Positions 7,913 through 14,282 of a DNA stretch of 15,543 nt are shown here, one piece after another; position 1 is the first letter of the stretch; each line of letters opens with the position of its first letter. Location: the NCBI GenBank assembly GCA_900550355.1, contig URRT01000029.1:1-15543 (forward strand), read 5' to 3'. Position numbers and translations under genes: made by a program. The notes under the pieces are model-generated. The model did not search any database and was not told where the DNA came from. It was given only the letters and a program-made list of their open reading frames with translations. The DNA is from an uncultured Collinsella sp. Its GTDB lineage: Bacteria > Actinomycetota > Coriobacteriia > Coriobacteriales > Coriobacteriaceae.

Positions 7913-9337
7913 ATGACGAACAAAGAGCTGGCCCAAAAGCTGTTGGACCTTTTGGGCGGTAAAGACAACGTGCTCGCAAACGCGGCGTGCATGACGCGCC
8001 TGCGCGTGACCGTCAAAGACACGGGCAACGTCGACACGGAGGGTATTAAGGCACTCGACGGCGTGATGGGCCTGGTCGAGTACGACACGATGCAGATCGT
8101 GCTGGGTCCGGGCAAGGTGAATAAGGTGCTCGAGGAGTTCTCCAAGCTCACCGGCCTTGCGAAAGGCGTTGCTGATGGGAGCGTGGTTGACGCTGCGGCC
8201 ACAAACAAGGCCGCGCAGAAGGCCAAGTACGAGTCCAAACCGGTTCAGGCCTTCCTTAAGAAGATTTCCAACGTCTTCGTCGCCCTGCTTCCCGGCATCA
8301 TTGCGGCTGGCCTCATCAACGGTATCTGCAACGTCATTAACGTCTCGACGGCAGGTGCGCTTGCAGGCGAGTGGTGGTACCAGGGCATTCGTTCCATGGG
8401 CTGGGCCCTGTTTGCCTATCTGCCCATCTTGGTGGGCTATAACGCGGCACGTGAGTTTGGTGGCTCTGCTGCGCTGGGCGGCATCGCCGGCATGATGTGT
8501 ATCGCCAACAGCGCCATGCCCCTGCTTGCGCCTGGCGCGGCTGATCCTGCCATTCTGCTGCCGCTCACCAGTGCGCAGTACAACCCCGCAGCGGGCGGCA
8601 TGATCGCGGCTCTCATCGCTGGCGCATTTTTTGCCTGGATGGAGCGTCAGATTCGCAAGGTTATGCCCAACGCACTCGACACGTTCTTGTCCCCGCTGCT
8701 GGTGCTCATCATCGGCGCCTTTGCTCTGATGCTCGTCATCCAGCCGGTTGGCGCATGGCTGACGACTGCCATCTTTAGCGTTTTGACCTTTATCTTCGAG
8801 AAGCTGGGCGTCCTGGGCGGCTATATCCTGTCGGCAGGCTTCTTGCCGCTGGTGTCCGTCGGCCTGCATCAGGCGCTCACGCCGATCCACGCTATGCTCA
8901 ACGATCCCGACGGCGCTACCAAGGGCATCAATTACCTGCTTCCCATCCTTATGATGGCTGGCGGCGGCCAGGTCGGTGCCGGTCTGGCGCTGTACTTTAA
9001 GACCAAGAACGCCAAGCTCAAGAAGTACGTCGCAGAGTCCATTCCCGTTGGAATCCTGGGTGTGGGCGAGCCTCTGATGTATGCTGTTACGCTGCCGCTC
9101 GTTCGTCCGTTTGTGACGGCCTGCCTGGGTGCCGGATTTGGCGGCGCGCTCGCGGCGCTGCTTCACATCGGCACGGTTTCTCAGGGCGTTTCCGGTCTGT
9201 TTGGCCTGCTGATCGTCGTTCCTGGCCAGCAGCTCGGCTACGTTGCCGCCATGCTGCTTGCCTATGCCGCCGGCTTTGTCCTGACGTGGTTCTTTGGCGT
9301 CGACGAGCAGAAGATCAACGAGTTCTTTGGCGAGTAG
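7913..9337 (+). CDS. murP: PTS permease, glucose-family IIBC (MurP-like MurNAc transporter)
   Basis: Imports and phosphorylates its sugar using PEP-derived phosphate. By context the substrate is MurNAc or MurNAc-GlcNAc, giving the 6-phosphate used by MupG and MurQ. The 474-residue protein has an EIIB domain (about 1-82) with phospho-cysteine C26 in ACMTRLRV, a linker, and a EIIC membrane domain (about 112-465) with GLHQALTPIHAML (317-329) and GVGEPLMY (383-390). There is no EIIA domain, as in E. coli MurP (also IIBC); a separate EIIA must supply phosphate and is not in the window. AAGGAGGAG precedes ATG 7913. Sequence alone would allow another sugar of the glucose/sucrose class; the murQ and mupG neighbours favour MurNAc. 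Confidence 0.88.
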   Translation: MTNKELAQKLLDLLGGKDNVLANAACMTRLRVTVKDTGNVDTEGIKALDGVMGLVEYDTMQIVLGPGKVNKVLEEFSKLTGLAKGVADGSVVDAAATNKAAQKAKYESKPVQAFLKKISNVFVALLPGIIAAGLINGICNVINVSTAGALAGEWWYQGIRSMGWALFAYLPILVGYNAAREFGGSAALGGIAGMMCIANSAMPLLAPGAADPAILLPLTSAQYNPAAGGMIAALIAGAFFAWMERQIRKVMPNALDTFLSPLLVLIIGAFALMLVIQPVGAWLTTAIFSVLTFIFEKLGVLGGYILSAGFLPLVSVGLHQALTPIHAMLNDPDGATKGINYLLPILMMAGGGQVGAGLALYFKTKNAKLKKYVAESIPVGILGVGEPLMYAVTLPLVRPFVTACLGAGFGGALAALLHIGTVSQGVSGLFGLLIVVPGQQLGYVAAMLLAYAAGFVLTWFFGVDEQKINEFFGE

Positions 9338-9345
9338 TTTGATAT

Positions 9346-9372
9346 CGCGAGCCGTGTTGCTCGGGGCTCGCG
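9346..9372 (+). other. Hairpin downstream of murP
   Basis: A perfect 8-bp stem, CGCGAGCC (9346-9353) with GGCTCGCG (9365-9372), has an 11-nt loop and no T-run. It lies 33 nt upstream of the true terminator hairpin, so two hairpins stand in tandem between murP and mupG. An mRNA-stabilising or processing role is possible but unproven. Confidence 0.5.
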
Positions 9373-9404
9373 GCGCGCGGCAGATTTCTTGATGCTATGG
9401 TTGT

Positions 9405-9438
9405 GCCGGCGGGGCTAACTGCTCCGCCGGCCTTTTTT
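9405..9438 (+). terminator. Intrinsic terminator between murP and mupG
   Basis: An 11-bp stem (9405-9415 with 9421-9431, one G-U pair), a 5-nt loop and six T's at 9433-9438 make this the strongest terminator in the window. The ribosome site of mupG (GGAG, 9442-9445) follows 3 nt later with no room for a promoter, so mupG must be expressed by read-through or from a promoter inside murP or the hairpin region. Confidence 0.9.
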
Positions 9439-9454
9439 AAAGGAGCGTTGAAGC

Positions 9455-10507
9455 GTGAAAACGGGTATTTCGATTTATCTTTCCAGCCCTTTGCGGGATA
9501 TTGAGCGGACGATTGAGCGTGGTGCCGAGGCGGGTGCGCGCTATGCGTTTACCTCACTGCATATTCCCGAGGATGGGGGAGCGACGTATGCCGATAAGGT
9601 CCGTCATGTGCTGTCGCTGCTTTCCGCCCGCGGCATTGCGCTCATTGCCGATGTGGGGCCGCGTACGTGCGATTTGCTCGGGCTTGAGCGTATCGAGGAC
9701 CTGCGCGATCTGGGGTTGGAATACCTTCGTTTGGACTATGGCTTTAGCGCCCAGCGGGTCGCGGAGCTGTCCGGTGTATTTCGCATTGTGGTCAATGCAT
9801 CGACGGTGAGTTCTGATGAAATCGCATCGTGGCGTGAGGCCGGTGCCGATGTGACTCGTTTTGCCGCCTGCCACAATTTTTACCCCAAGCCTTATACCGG
9901 TTTAGCTCTTGAAGATGTTGCTCGGACGAATCTTCGTCTTGCGGCGCTTGGATTCGAAATCATGGCTTTTGTGCCGGGTGATGCTAACGTTCGCGGGCCG
10001 GTATTCGAGGGACTGCCGACGGTCGAGGCGCAGCGCGGTCGCGCGTCAAAGGTTGCTCTCAATATGCTTGAGCTTGCACATGGCGCCGATTGCGACATTG
10101 TGTTGGTCGGCGACCCCGATCTTTCCGATGCGGGCTGGGCGCAGTTTGCTCAAGTTTCCGCCGGATACGTGGATCTGCAATGCGAGCTTGAGCCCGGTTA
10201 TGCCTATGTGCGCGGGCAGCTTCATCACGACCGGCCCGACTCGAGCGTCCTCATCTTTAGGTCTCAGGAGTCACGTACGACGCATAAGCCGGATTCCGTG
10301 CCGACGGATGCCGGAGCCGGCCTGCCGCGAAAGGCGGGGTCGATCGCTGTGAGCAATAGCGGATATGGGCGCTACGAAGGCGAGCTTGAGATTGCGCGGG
10401 TCGATCTTCCCGGTGACGAGCGCATGAACGTTGCGGGCCATATCACGCCCGAGGCAATGGAGCTGCTGCCGTTCATCAAACGCGGATTCGGGGTACGGTT
10501 CGTTTAG
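9455..10507 (+). CDS. mupG: 6-phospho-N-acetylmuramidase MupG-like (DUF871, GH170)
   Basis: Cytosolic glycosidase; the Staphylococcus aureus homologue hydrolyses MurNAc-6P-GlcNAc to MurNAc-6P and GlcNAc. The 350-residue protein has a TIM-barrel domain (about 1-235) with the DUF871 hallmarks HNFYPKPYTGL (140-150), AFVPGD (171-176) and RGPVFEGLPTVEAQR (180-194). A smaller C-terminal beta domain (about 240-350) includes SGYGRYEGELEIA (302-314). GTG 9455 is the start, 9 nt after GGAG. With murQ, murP and an RpiR gene this is the same gene set as the S. aureus mup-mur cluster, but here mupG is last and sits behind a terminator. The family call is strong; the substrate follows from family and context. 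Confidence 0.92.
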   Translation: MKTGISIYLSSPLRDIERTIERGAEAGARYAFTSLHIPEDGGATYADKVRHVLSLLSARGIALIADVGPRTCDLLGLERIEDLRDLGLEYLRLDYGFSAQRVAELSGVFRIVVNASTVSSDEIASWREAGADVTRFAACHNFYPKPYTGLALEDVARTNLRLAALGFEIMAFVPGDANVRGPVFEGLPTVEAQRGRASKVALNMLELAHGADCDIVLVGDPDLSDAGWAQFAQVSAGYVDLQCELEPGYAYVRGQLHHDRPDSSVLIFRSQESRTTHKPDSVPTDAGAGLPRKAGSIAVSNSGYGRYEGELEIARVDLPGDERMNVAGHITPEAMELLPFIKRGFGVRFV

Positions 10508-10599
10508 CGTGTGACCCGTGGGCTACAATTGGCCCATCATACGAAGGCGTCTCGTGTGGCGTGTGCCTGCGTTGGCCGATCTATATTCGGAGGATTCCC

Positions 10600-10959
10600 A
10601 TGACTGTACTGTTTGTTGAATATCCCAAGTGTTCGACCTGTAAGAAGGCCAAGGCATGGCTGGACGAACATGGGGTAGAGTATATCGATCGCGATATCGT
10701 TTTGGACAATCCCACGGCTGATGAGCTTGCGACCTGGATTGCTCGTTCGGGGCTGCCGGTGCGGCGCTTCTTTAATTCGTCGGGCATGAAATATCGAGAG
10801 CTGGGCCTGAAGGCGCGTCTGGATGCGGGCATGACGGATCGGGAGTGCTACGAGCTGCTGGCGACCGACGGCATGCTGGTCAAGCGTCCGCTGCTGGTGG
10901 GCGACGACTTTGCGATTCCCGGCTTTAGGGAAGCGGCTTGGGCCGAGGCGTTGCTGTAG
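10600..10959 (+). CDS. ArsC/Spx/MgsR-family thioredoxin-fold protein
   Basis: A 119-residue member of the arsenate reductase (ArsC)/Spx superfamily. The N-terminus holds EYPKCSTCKKAKAWL (7-21) with a CxxC pair, C11 and C14, as in Spx-type proteins and unlike the single-Cys E. coli ArsC. The C-terminal part has KRPLLV (95-100), where the family keeps an Arg near the active site. Spx-like members bind RNA polymerase under thiol stress, while ArsC-like members reduce arsenate with glutaredoxin or thioredoxin; sequence alone does not decide, and no ars genes are nearby. CGGAGGA lies 5 nt before ATG 10600. It is a separate unit that ends directly at the 62-bp repeat array. Confidence 0.85.
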   Translation: MTVLFVEYPKCSTCKKAKAWLDEHGVEYIDRDIVLDNPTADELATWIARSGLPVRRFFNSSGMKYRELGLKARLDAGMTDRECYELLATDGMLVKRPLLVGDDFAIPGFREAAWAEALL

Positions 10960-10960
10960 C

Positions 10961-11146
10961 GGCTGCGGAAAGTGCGACCCGGAATTCGCTTCCAGAATGG
11001 GATGCACTTTCCCAAAGTGGCCGGTTGCGGAAAGCACGTCCCATTCTGAGCTTCGATTGTGGGACACGGTTTCCGTTTGAGGGCTCGACGGGAAAGTGGG
11101 GACCAGTTTGAGCTTGAGGTCTGGGACGCACTTTCCGCCGGCGGGC
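10961..11146. repeat. Three tandem 62-bp units, each an imperfect hairpin (BIME-like array)
   Basis: Six copies of a 16-nt motif near GCGGAAAGTGCGTCCC alternate in orientation: forward at 10965, 11027 and 11089, reverse at 10999, 11061 and 11123. Both series repeat every 62 nt exactly, giving units 10961-11022, 11023-11084 and 11085-11146. Within each unit the arms pair at 11-12 of 16 positions around a centre related to TGAGCTT. The reverse arm of unit 3 matches the consensus exactly. The array fills the gap between two convergent genes. It resembles enterobacterial BIMEs in form, not in sequence, and may end transcripts from both sides. It has no coding support. Confidence 0.88.
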
Positions 11147-11155
11147 CTGCCTCAG

Positions 11156-11566
11156 TCAGTCCGCCAGCTGCGCCCATTCGTGCGGATCGTAGACCTTTAC
11201 GTGCTTGTTGGGCTTGCCGCTCCAGTACTCCTCGTCCATAAAGGGCAGATATGCCTGAACGCCGGGGCAGATAAAGGGAATCCGCTGCTGCTGCAGTCGC
11301 TCGCGCTGGCGCTGCTCCAGATGCGCCTCGGATATGACGGTCGGCATGCCGGACAGCTCGACCAAGCTTGCCTGGATGCGCTTGAGGTCGGGGAGCCCTG
11401 CGTGCCATGTCGTCCGCATGATCAAAAACGAGGCGCGGCGGTATTTTGCCTGCATCACCGTGATGGCGGGGCGTAACGTGGGGTGAATTTTGTCCCGTTC
11501 GGGCCAAAGGTCGGCAGTGATCTCGAGCCCCAGGGTCTCCCATAGGTAATCAAGCTCTTCGTCCAT
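11156..11566 (-). CDS. Hypothetical protein; resembles the N-terminal half of a MarR-like regulator family
   Basis: A 136-residue soluble protein on the minus strand. The most telling stretch is IPFICPGVQAYLPFM (about 96-110). This resembles the VPFIVPGNQLYLP segment that I recall from a family of roughly 200-240-residue MarR-type regulators common in gut anaerobes; the preceding region (LPDLKRIQASL... then EQRQRERLQQQ) also fits. Those proteins continue into a winged-helix domain, which is absent here: the frame stops soon after, 10 nt from the 62-bp array. It could be a truncated remnant or a stand-alone sensor-like domain. The start ATG (complement of 11564-11566) has GAGG a few bases upstream. 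The overlapping plus-strand reading (11096-11476) shows no family features. Function unknown. Confidence 0.6.
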   Translation of the reverse strand: MDEELDYLWETLGLEITADLWPERDKIHPTLRPAITVMQAKYRRASFLIMRTTWHAGLPDLKRIQASLVELSGMPTVISEAHLEQRQRERLQQQRIPFICPGVQAYLPFMDEEYWSGKPNKHVKVYDPHEWAQLAD

Positions 11567-11729
11567 GGCGCCTCGATATCTACGCGATCATTGATACTTC
11601 GATTGTGTTGCCTGGTGCTATCGTTTTCACGGTAGAATCTGCCAACGGTTGACGGCTACCGCTCGCGGCGTTTTGCCCTTCGTGTACAGCGGTTGGCTTC
11701 ACAGGTCCTTCACGGGTTGGACTAAATTA
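11567..11729. other. Intergenic stretch without a recognised gene
   Basis: Nothing codes here. A -10-like TAGAAT occurs at 11633-11638, with TTGCCT at 11608-11613 but a 19-nt spacer, so it is only a poor promoter on the + strand. ACCGCT (11659-11664) faces AGCGGT (11690-11695) in a possible hairpin extended by GGC/GC flanks. The promoter of the minus-strand gene must also lie here; I cannot place it firmly. Confidence 0.3.
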
Positions 11730-11731
11730 GG

Positions 11732-11766
11732 CCAATTTGACTGAATTTCAAAAAAGTCAAAATTGG
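11732..11766. promoter_or_regulatory. A-tract dyad upstream of the tRNA promoter (UP-element-like)
   Basis: CCAATTTGACT (11732-11742) faces AGTCAAAATTGG (11755-11766), reverse complements except for one extra base. The AT-rich centre and right arm cover about -40 to -60 from the predicted tRNA start, where UP elements bind the RNA polymerase alpha subunits in stable-RNA promoters. The dyad ends 3 nt before the -35 box and could also be a regulator site. Confidence 0.5.
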
Positions 11767-11769
11767 GGC

Positions 11770-11798
11770 TTGCGTCACGGCGAGACTTCCCGTATATT
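11770..11798 (+). promoter_or_regulatory. Promoter of the tRNA-Gln/tRNA-Glu operon
   Basis: TTGCGT (11770-11775), a 17-nt spacer and TATATT (11793-11798) form a good sigma-70-type promoter. The predicted start near 11805 leaves a leader of about 38 nt before the first tRNA. Confidence 0.75.
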
Positions 11799-11842
11799 TC
11801 TTTCTTGCGCAAAGGCACAGCCGAGCGCAGCGATGCAGTCAT

Positions 11843-11916
11843 TGGGATGTCGTCTAATGGCAGGACAGCGGATTCTGGTTCCGTCAATGGGGGTTCGACT
11901 CCCTCCATCCCAGCCA
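11843..11916 (+). tRNA. tRNA-Gln (anticodon CUG)
   Basis: Full cloverleaf by hand: acceptor TGGGATG with CATCCCA, D arm GTCTAATGGCAGGAC, anticodon stem GCGGA/TCCGT with loop TTCTGGT (anticodon CTG), 4-nt variable loop, and T arm GGGGG-TTCGACT-CCCTC. The discriminator is G and CCA is encoded (11914-11916). The U1-A72 pair is typical of bacterial tRNA-Gln. It reads CAG codons and shares a transcript with tRNA-Glu. Confidence 0.95.
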
Positions 11917-11933
11917 TTGCATTTGCTACATAT

Positions 11934-12010
11934 GGCCCGTTCGTCTAGCGGTTTAGGACGCCGCCCTCTCAAGGCGGAGATCACCAGTTCGAATCTGGTA
12001 CGGGCTACCA
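11934..12010 (+). tRNA. tRNA-Glu (anticodon CUC)
   Basis: Acceptor GGCCCGT pairs with ACGGGCT (the first pair is a G-U wobble), D arm 11943-11959, anticodon stem CCGCC/GGCGG with loop CTCTCAA (anticodon CTC), and T arm ACCAG-TTCGAAT-CTGGT. The discriminator is A and CCA is encoded (12008-12010). It lies 17 nt after tRNA-Gln. Both tRNAs have C at position 34 and serve G-ending codons, as suits a GC-rich genome. Confidence 0.95.
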
Positions 12011-12020
12011 AAATTGAACG

Positions 12021-12048
12021 CCCGGGCCTCGTAAGAGACCCGGGTTTT
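12021..12048 (+). terminator. Terminator of the tRNA operon
   Basis: CCCGGG-C-CTC (12021-12030) pairs with GAG-A-CCCGGG (12035-12044), with one internal mismatch and a GTAA loop, followed by TTTT. It starts 10 nt after tRNA-Glu. Confidence 0.85.
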
Positions 12049-12104
12049 GTGTATTGACCGTATATACGGCGCCTGCCGTGTTTCGCTCAGATCGAGGAGT
12101 AGCC

Positions 12105-13022
12105 ATGGACCTGCCCATCAGCTTGCAAGACATCACGTATGCCGAGAACTATCTGGCGCAGGGCGACCTGGCTACGGCGACGCCGCTGCTGGAGCGTCTG
12201 GTGGAGCTCGCCGAGGAGTATATCGACGCTGAGTGCAAGACGGAGGAGAAGCGCCAATACTTTAGCTTCGATAGCAAGTTTGAGCGCTTGGCCTATCGCC
12301 GCGTGGAGAAGGATCCGCGCGAGCTCGTGCAGGTCGAGGTGCCGTTTGACCGCCTGTACTCTGACATGGCGTTTGCCTACATTCGCCAGCAGGATTATGT
12401 GAGCGCTCGCAATGCCCTGATGCAGGCCGTGCGTTGGGACCCCATGAACTGCAACTATCGCTTGGATTTGGCCGAGCTGTTCCGCGCACTCGAAGACAAG
12501 CAGGAATGGGCATCGCTCTCGTTCTCGGTGCTGGAGCGTGCAAGCGATGGCAAGTGCGCCGCCCGCGCTTACGCCAATCTGGGTCAGTACTTCTTGGAGC
12601 CCGAGACCGAGAACATTTCGGCTGCCGTGGGCTGCGCACGTCTGGCGCTGCGCCTGGCGCCCAACGATGCGCATACGACGCGCCTGCTCAACAAGATCCA
12701 TACTACCTATCCGGATGCCGCCGAGGAGAGCGACGAGCATGTGATGGGCGAGCTGGCGTTGCAGGGCGTTCCGACCTCACCTTCGGCCGAGATTGCCATC
12801 TGCCTGATTATGTGCGCGACCGATGCTGCAAGCGACGGCGACAAACAGGAGGCGACGCGCCTGACGGTGCGCGCCCGCGACCTTGTGGGCGAGGAGGCCT
12901 GCGCGGCGATTATCAAGCTGGTGCGCGAGAGCGATGCTGAGCTCAATGCCGAGCGCAAGGCAAAGCGCGAGGCTGCGGGCTCAAACGCCGATGGCGCCAA
13001 GGAGGCCGGCGATGCCCAGTAA
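12105..13022 (+). CDS. TPR-like repeat protein, function unknown
   Basis: A 305-residue, acidic, soluble, mostly helical protein. Helix pairs like tetratricopeptide repeats are visible at about 10-42 (YAENYLAQGDLATATPLLER), 81-114 (LYSDMAFAYIRQQDYVSARN then ALMQAVRWDP) and 151-188 (ending ALRLAPND), each with the small/large residue pattern and closing Pro of TPRs. The C-terminal tail (about 278-305) is charged and Ala-rich. TPR proteins act as protein-binding scaffolds; no partner can be named. ATG 12105 has GAGGAG 7-8 nt upstream; the frame is open to 12054, but without a better start. Its end overlaps smpB by 11 nt, and the smpB ribosome site lies inside it, so the two are probably translationally coupled. 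Confidence 0.8.
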   Translation: MDLPISLQDITYAENYLAQGDLATATPLLERLVELAEEYIDAECKTEEKRQYFSFDSKFERLAYRRVEKDPRELVQVEVPFDRLYSDMAFAYIRQQDYVSARNALMQAVRWDPMNCNYRLDLAELFRALEDKQEWASLSFSVLERASDGKCAARAYANLGQYFLEPETENISAAVGCARLALRLAPNDAHTTRLLNKIHTTYPDAAEESDEHVMGELALQGVPTSPSAEIAICLIMCATDAASDGDKQEATRLTVRARDLVGEEACAAIIKLVRESDAELNAERKAKREAAGSNADGAKEAGDAQ

Positions 13023-13482
13023 GCGCGAGCGCAAGCTCATTTCCAAGAATCGCTCGGCACATCACGAGTACTTTATCGATGAGACGTTCGAATGCGGTAT
13101 TGAACTGAGTGGCACCGAGGTCAAGTCGATTCGCGAGCGCGCCTGCCAGATAACCGATACCTTCGCGCTGATCCGCGGCGGGGAGTGCTGGCTCGTCGGC
13201 CTGCATATCCACCCTTATAGCCATGGTGGCGTGTGGAATCGCGATCCTGACCGTCGGCGTCGTCTGCTGCTGCACCGCAAGGAGATCGACTTTCTTGACG
13301 GCAAACTTCGCAACCGTGGTTATGCGCTGGTTCCGTTGGAACTCTACTTTAATACCGACGGCCGCGTAAAGCTGCTGCTGGGTCTGGGTCGCGGCAAGAA
13401 GCTCTACGACAAGCGCGAGGATATGGCCAAGCGTGATGTCCAACGCGAGATCGACCGCGCCCTTAAGGAACGCAACCGCTAG
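13012..13482 (+). CDS. smpB: SsrA-binding protein SmpB
   Basis: Binds tmRNA (SsrA) and brings it to stalled ribosomes for trans-translation. The 156-residue protein has the full SmpB core: ISKNRSAHHEYFI (10-22), GIELSGTEVKSIRERAC (29-45), HIHPYSHGG (65-73), RRLLLHRKEI (83-92) and GRGKKLYDKRE (126-136), with a basic C-terminal tail that enters the decoding centre. AAGGAGG lies 6 nt before ATG 13012. It overlaps the TPR gene by 11 nt. No tmRNA gene fits in the space downstream, so ssrA must be elsewhere. A palindromic element and then a terminator follow. Confidence 0.97.
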   Translation: MPSKRERKLISKNRSAHHEYFIDETFECGIELSGTEVKSIRERACQITDTFALIRGGECWLVGLHIHPYSHGGVWNRDPDRRRRLLLHRKEIDFLDGKLRNRGYALVPLELYFNTDGRVKLLLGLGRGKKLYDKREDMAKRDVQREIDRALKERNR

Positions 13483-13494
13483 GCACTCTGTATA

Positions 13495-13561
13495 AGTTGC
13501 GGTGGAATACGGACTGTTTTGCCTGTTTGAGGGACTATTCAGTCTCTATTTCACCGCAACT
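13495..13561. repeat. Inverted repeat downstream of smpB
   Basis: Two 22-nt arms (13495-13516 and 13540-13561) are reverse complements at 19 of 22 positions, separated by 23 nt. The arm begins AGTTGCGGTG and ends GACTG. It starts 13 nt after the smpB stop and before the terminator, so it is transcribed into the smpB 3' end. The sequence is unrelated to the other palindromes, apart from the short GTTGCGG shared with unit 2 of the 62-bp array. Confidence 0.8.
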
Positions 13562-13603
13562 GTGGGTGTCTCATCTTTCTTACTGTTCTGGCACATATGT
13601 CTC

Positions 13604-13638
13604 AAAGGCGGCGTCCGTTATGGGTGCCGCCTTTTTTT
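13604..13638 (+). terminator. Terminator after smpB
   Basis: AAAGGCGGC (13604-13612) pairs with GCCGCCTTT (13626-13634), extended inward by four pairs (two G-U) to a 5-nt loop, with seven T's at 13632-13638. It ends the TPR-smpB unit 122 nt after the smpB stop. Confidence 0.9.
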
Positions 13639-13689
13639 GTGGGTACATACATCCATGAGGTTCCAACCTGAGCTAGGGGAGTGATCGTT

Positions 13690-14193
13690 ATGGACAAAAC
13701 TGCGTTCTTTACGATGCCGAGTGGCCTGTATGTGGTGAGTGCCGCGGCCGACGGGCTGCGTGCCGGCTGCGTTATCAACACAGCGGTGCAGGTGACGTCC
13801 GCCCCGCCGCGTATTTCGGTTGCCGTGAACAAGGACAATGTCACCTCGGGCGTCATCGCCTCGGCCAAAGCGTTCGCGCTGACCGTGATCGATCAGACCG
13901 CCGACATGCTCTACATCGGTAACTTTGGGTTCCGCACCAGCAGCGATTATGACAAGTTTGCCAAATACGAGACCCGCGAGACGGCTCTGGGCATGCCCTA
14001 TGTGCCCGAGCACGCGGCGGCCCTGTTTAGCTGCCGTTTGATCGACACTGTGGATGTGGGCACGCATCTGCTGTTTATCGGCGAGGTCGAGGATGCCGAG
14101 CGCCTGAGCGACGAGGCTCCGTTGACGTACGACTACTATCACAAGGTTCTGAAGGGCAAGACGCCGCCCAAAGCCTCGTCGTATCAAGGCTAG
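13690..14193 (+). CDS. Flavin reductase-like FMN-binding protein
   Basis: A 167-residue protein of the flavin reductase-like (split-barrel FMN-binding) family. It begins FFTMPSGLYVVSA (6-18) and has the family core TSAPPRISVAVNKDNVTS (36-53), followed by FALTVI (62-67) and a G-F-R-T-S-S-DKF stretch (80-90). In anaerobes such domains pass electrons to rubredoxin; in Moorella-type high-molecular-weight rubredoxin the two are fused. Here a rubredoxin gene follows 89 nt downstream as a separate protein. ATG 13690 is chosen because AGGGGAG lies 8 nt upstream; GTG 13681 overlaps that site. A terminator 51 nt before the start leaves little room for its promoter. The partner and electron acceptor are inferred. 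Confidence 0.88.
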   Translation: MDKTAFFTMPSGLYVVSAAADGLRAGCVINTAVQVTSAPPRISVAVNKDNVTSGVIASAKAFALTVIDQTADMLYIGNFGFRTSSDYDKFAKYETRETALGMPYVPEHAAALFSCRLIDTVDVGTHLLFIGEVEDAERLSDEAPLTYDYYHKVLKGKTPPKASSYQG

Positions 14194-14210
14194 AAATGTT
14201 CTAAAAATAC

Positions 14211-14238
14211 TTGCATTATATTATTGAGAATCTATACT
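14211..14238 (+). promoter_or_regulatory. Promoter of the rubredoxin gene
   Basis: TTGCAT (14211-14216), a 16-nt spacer and TATACT (14233-14238) lie in an AT-rich island quite unlike the surrounding DNA. The predicted start is near 14245, 38 nt before the ATG. TGAGAAT (14225-14231) in the spacer resembles one half of a Fur-type box; that is only a hint of iron or redox control. Confidence 0.65.
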
Positions 14239-14282
14239 AATAGACGAAGTACATCACCAGTCGCGTTCGAGAGGAGAACATC

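Noticed and set aside
10961..11146. CRISPR array
   Set aside because: Repeats alternate in orientation and the intervening segments are themselves related, unlike unique spacers; no cas genes are present.
11096..11476. Plus-strand open frame over the repeat array and the minus-strand orphan gene
   Set aside because: It starts inside the repeat, lacks a ribosome site and has no recognisable features; the minus-strand reading has a family-like segment.
11737..12057. Plus-strand open frame across the tRNA operon
   Set aside because: It runs through the promoter, both tRNAs and the terminator and is not a gene.
13483..13689. tmRNA (ssrA) gene next to smpB
   Set aside because: The gap is about 200 nt and is filled by a palindrome and a terminator; no tRNA-like ends or tag-coding frame are visible.
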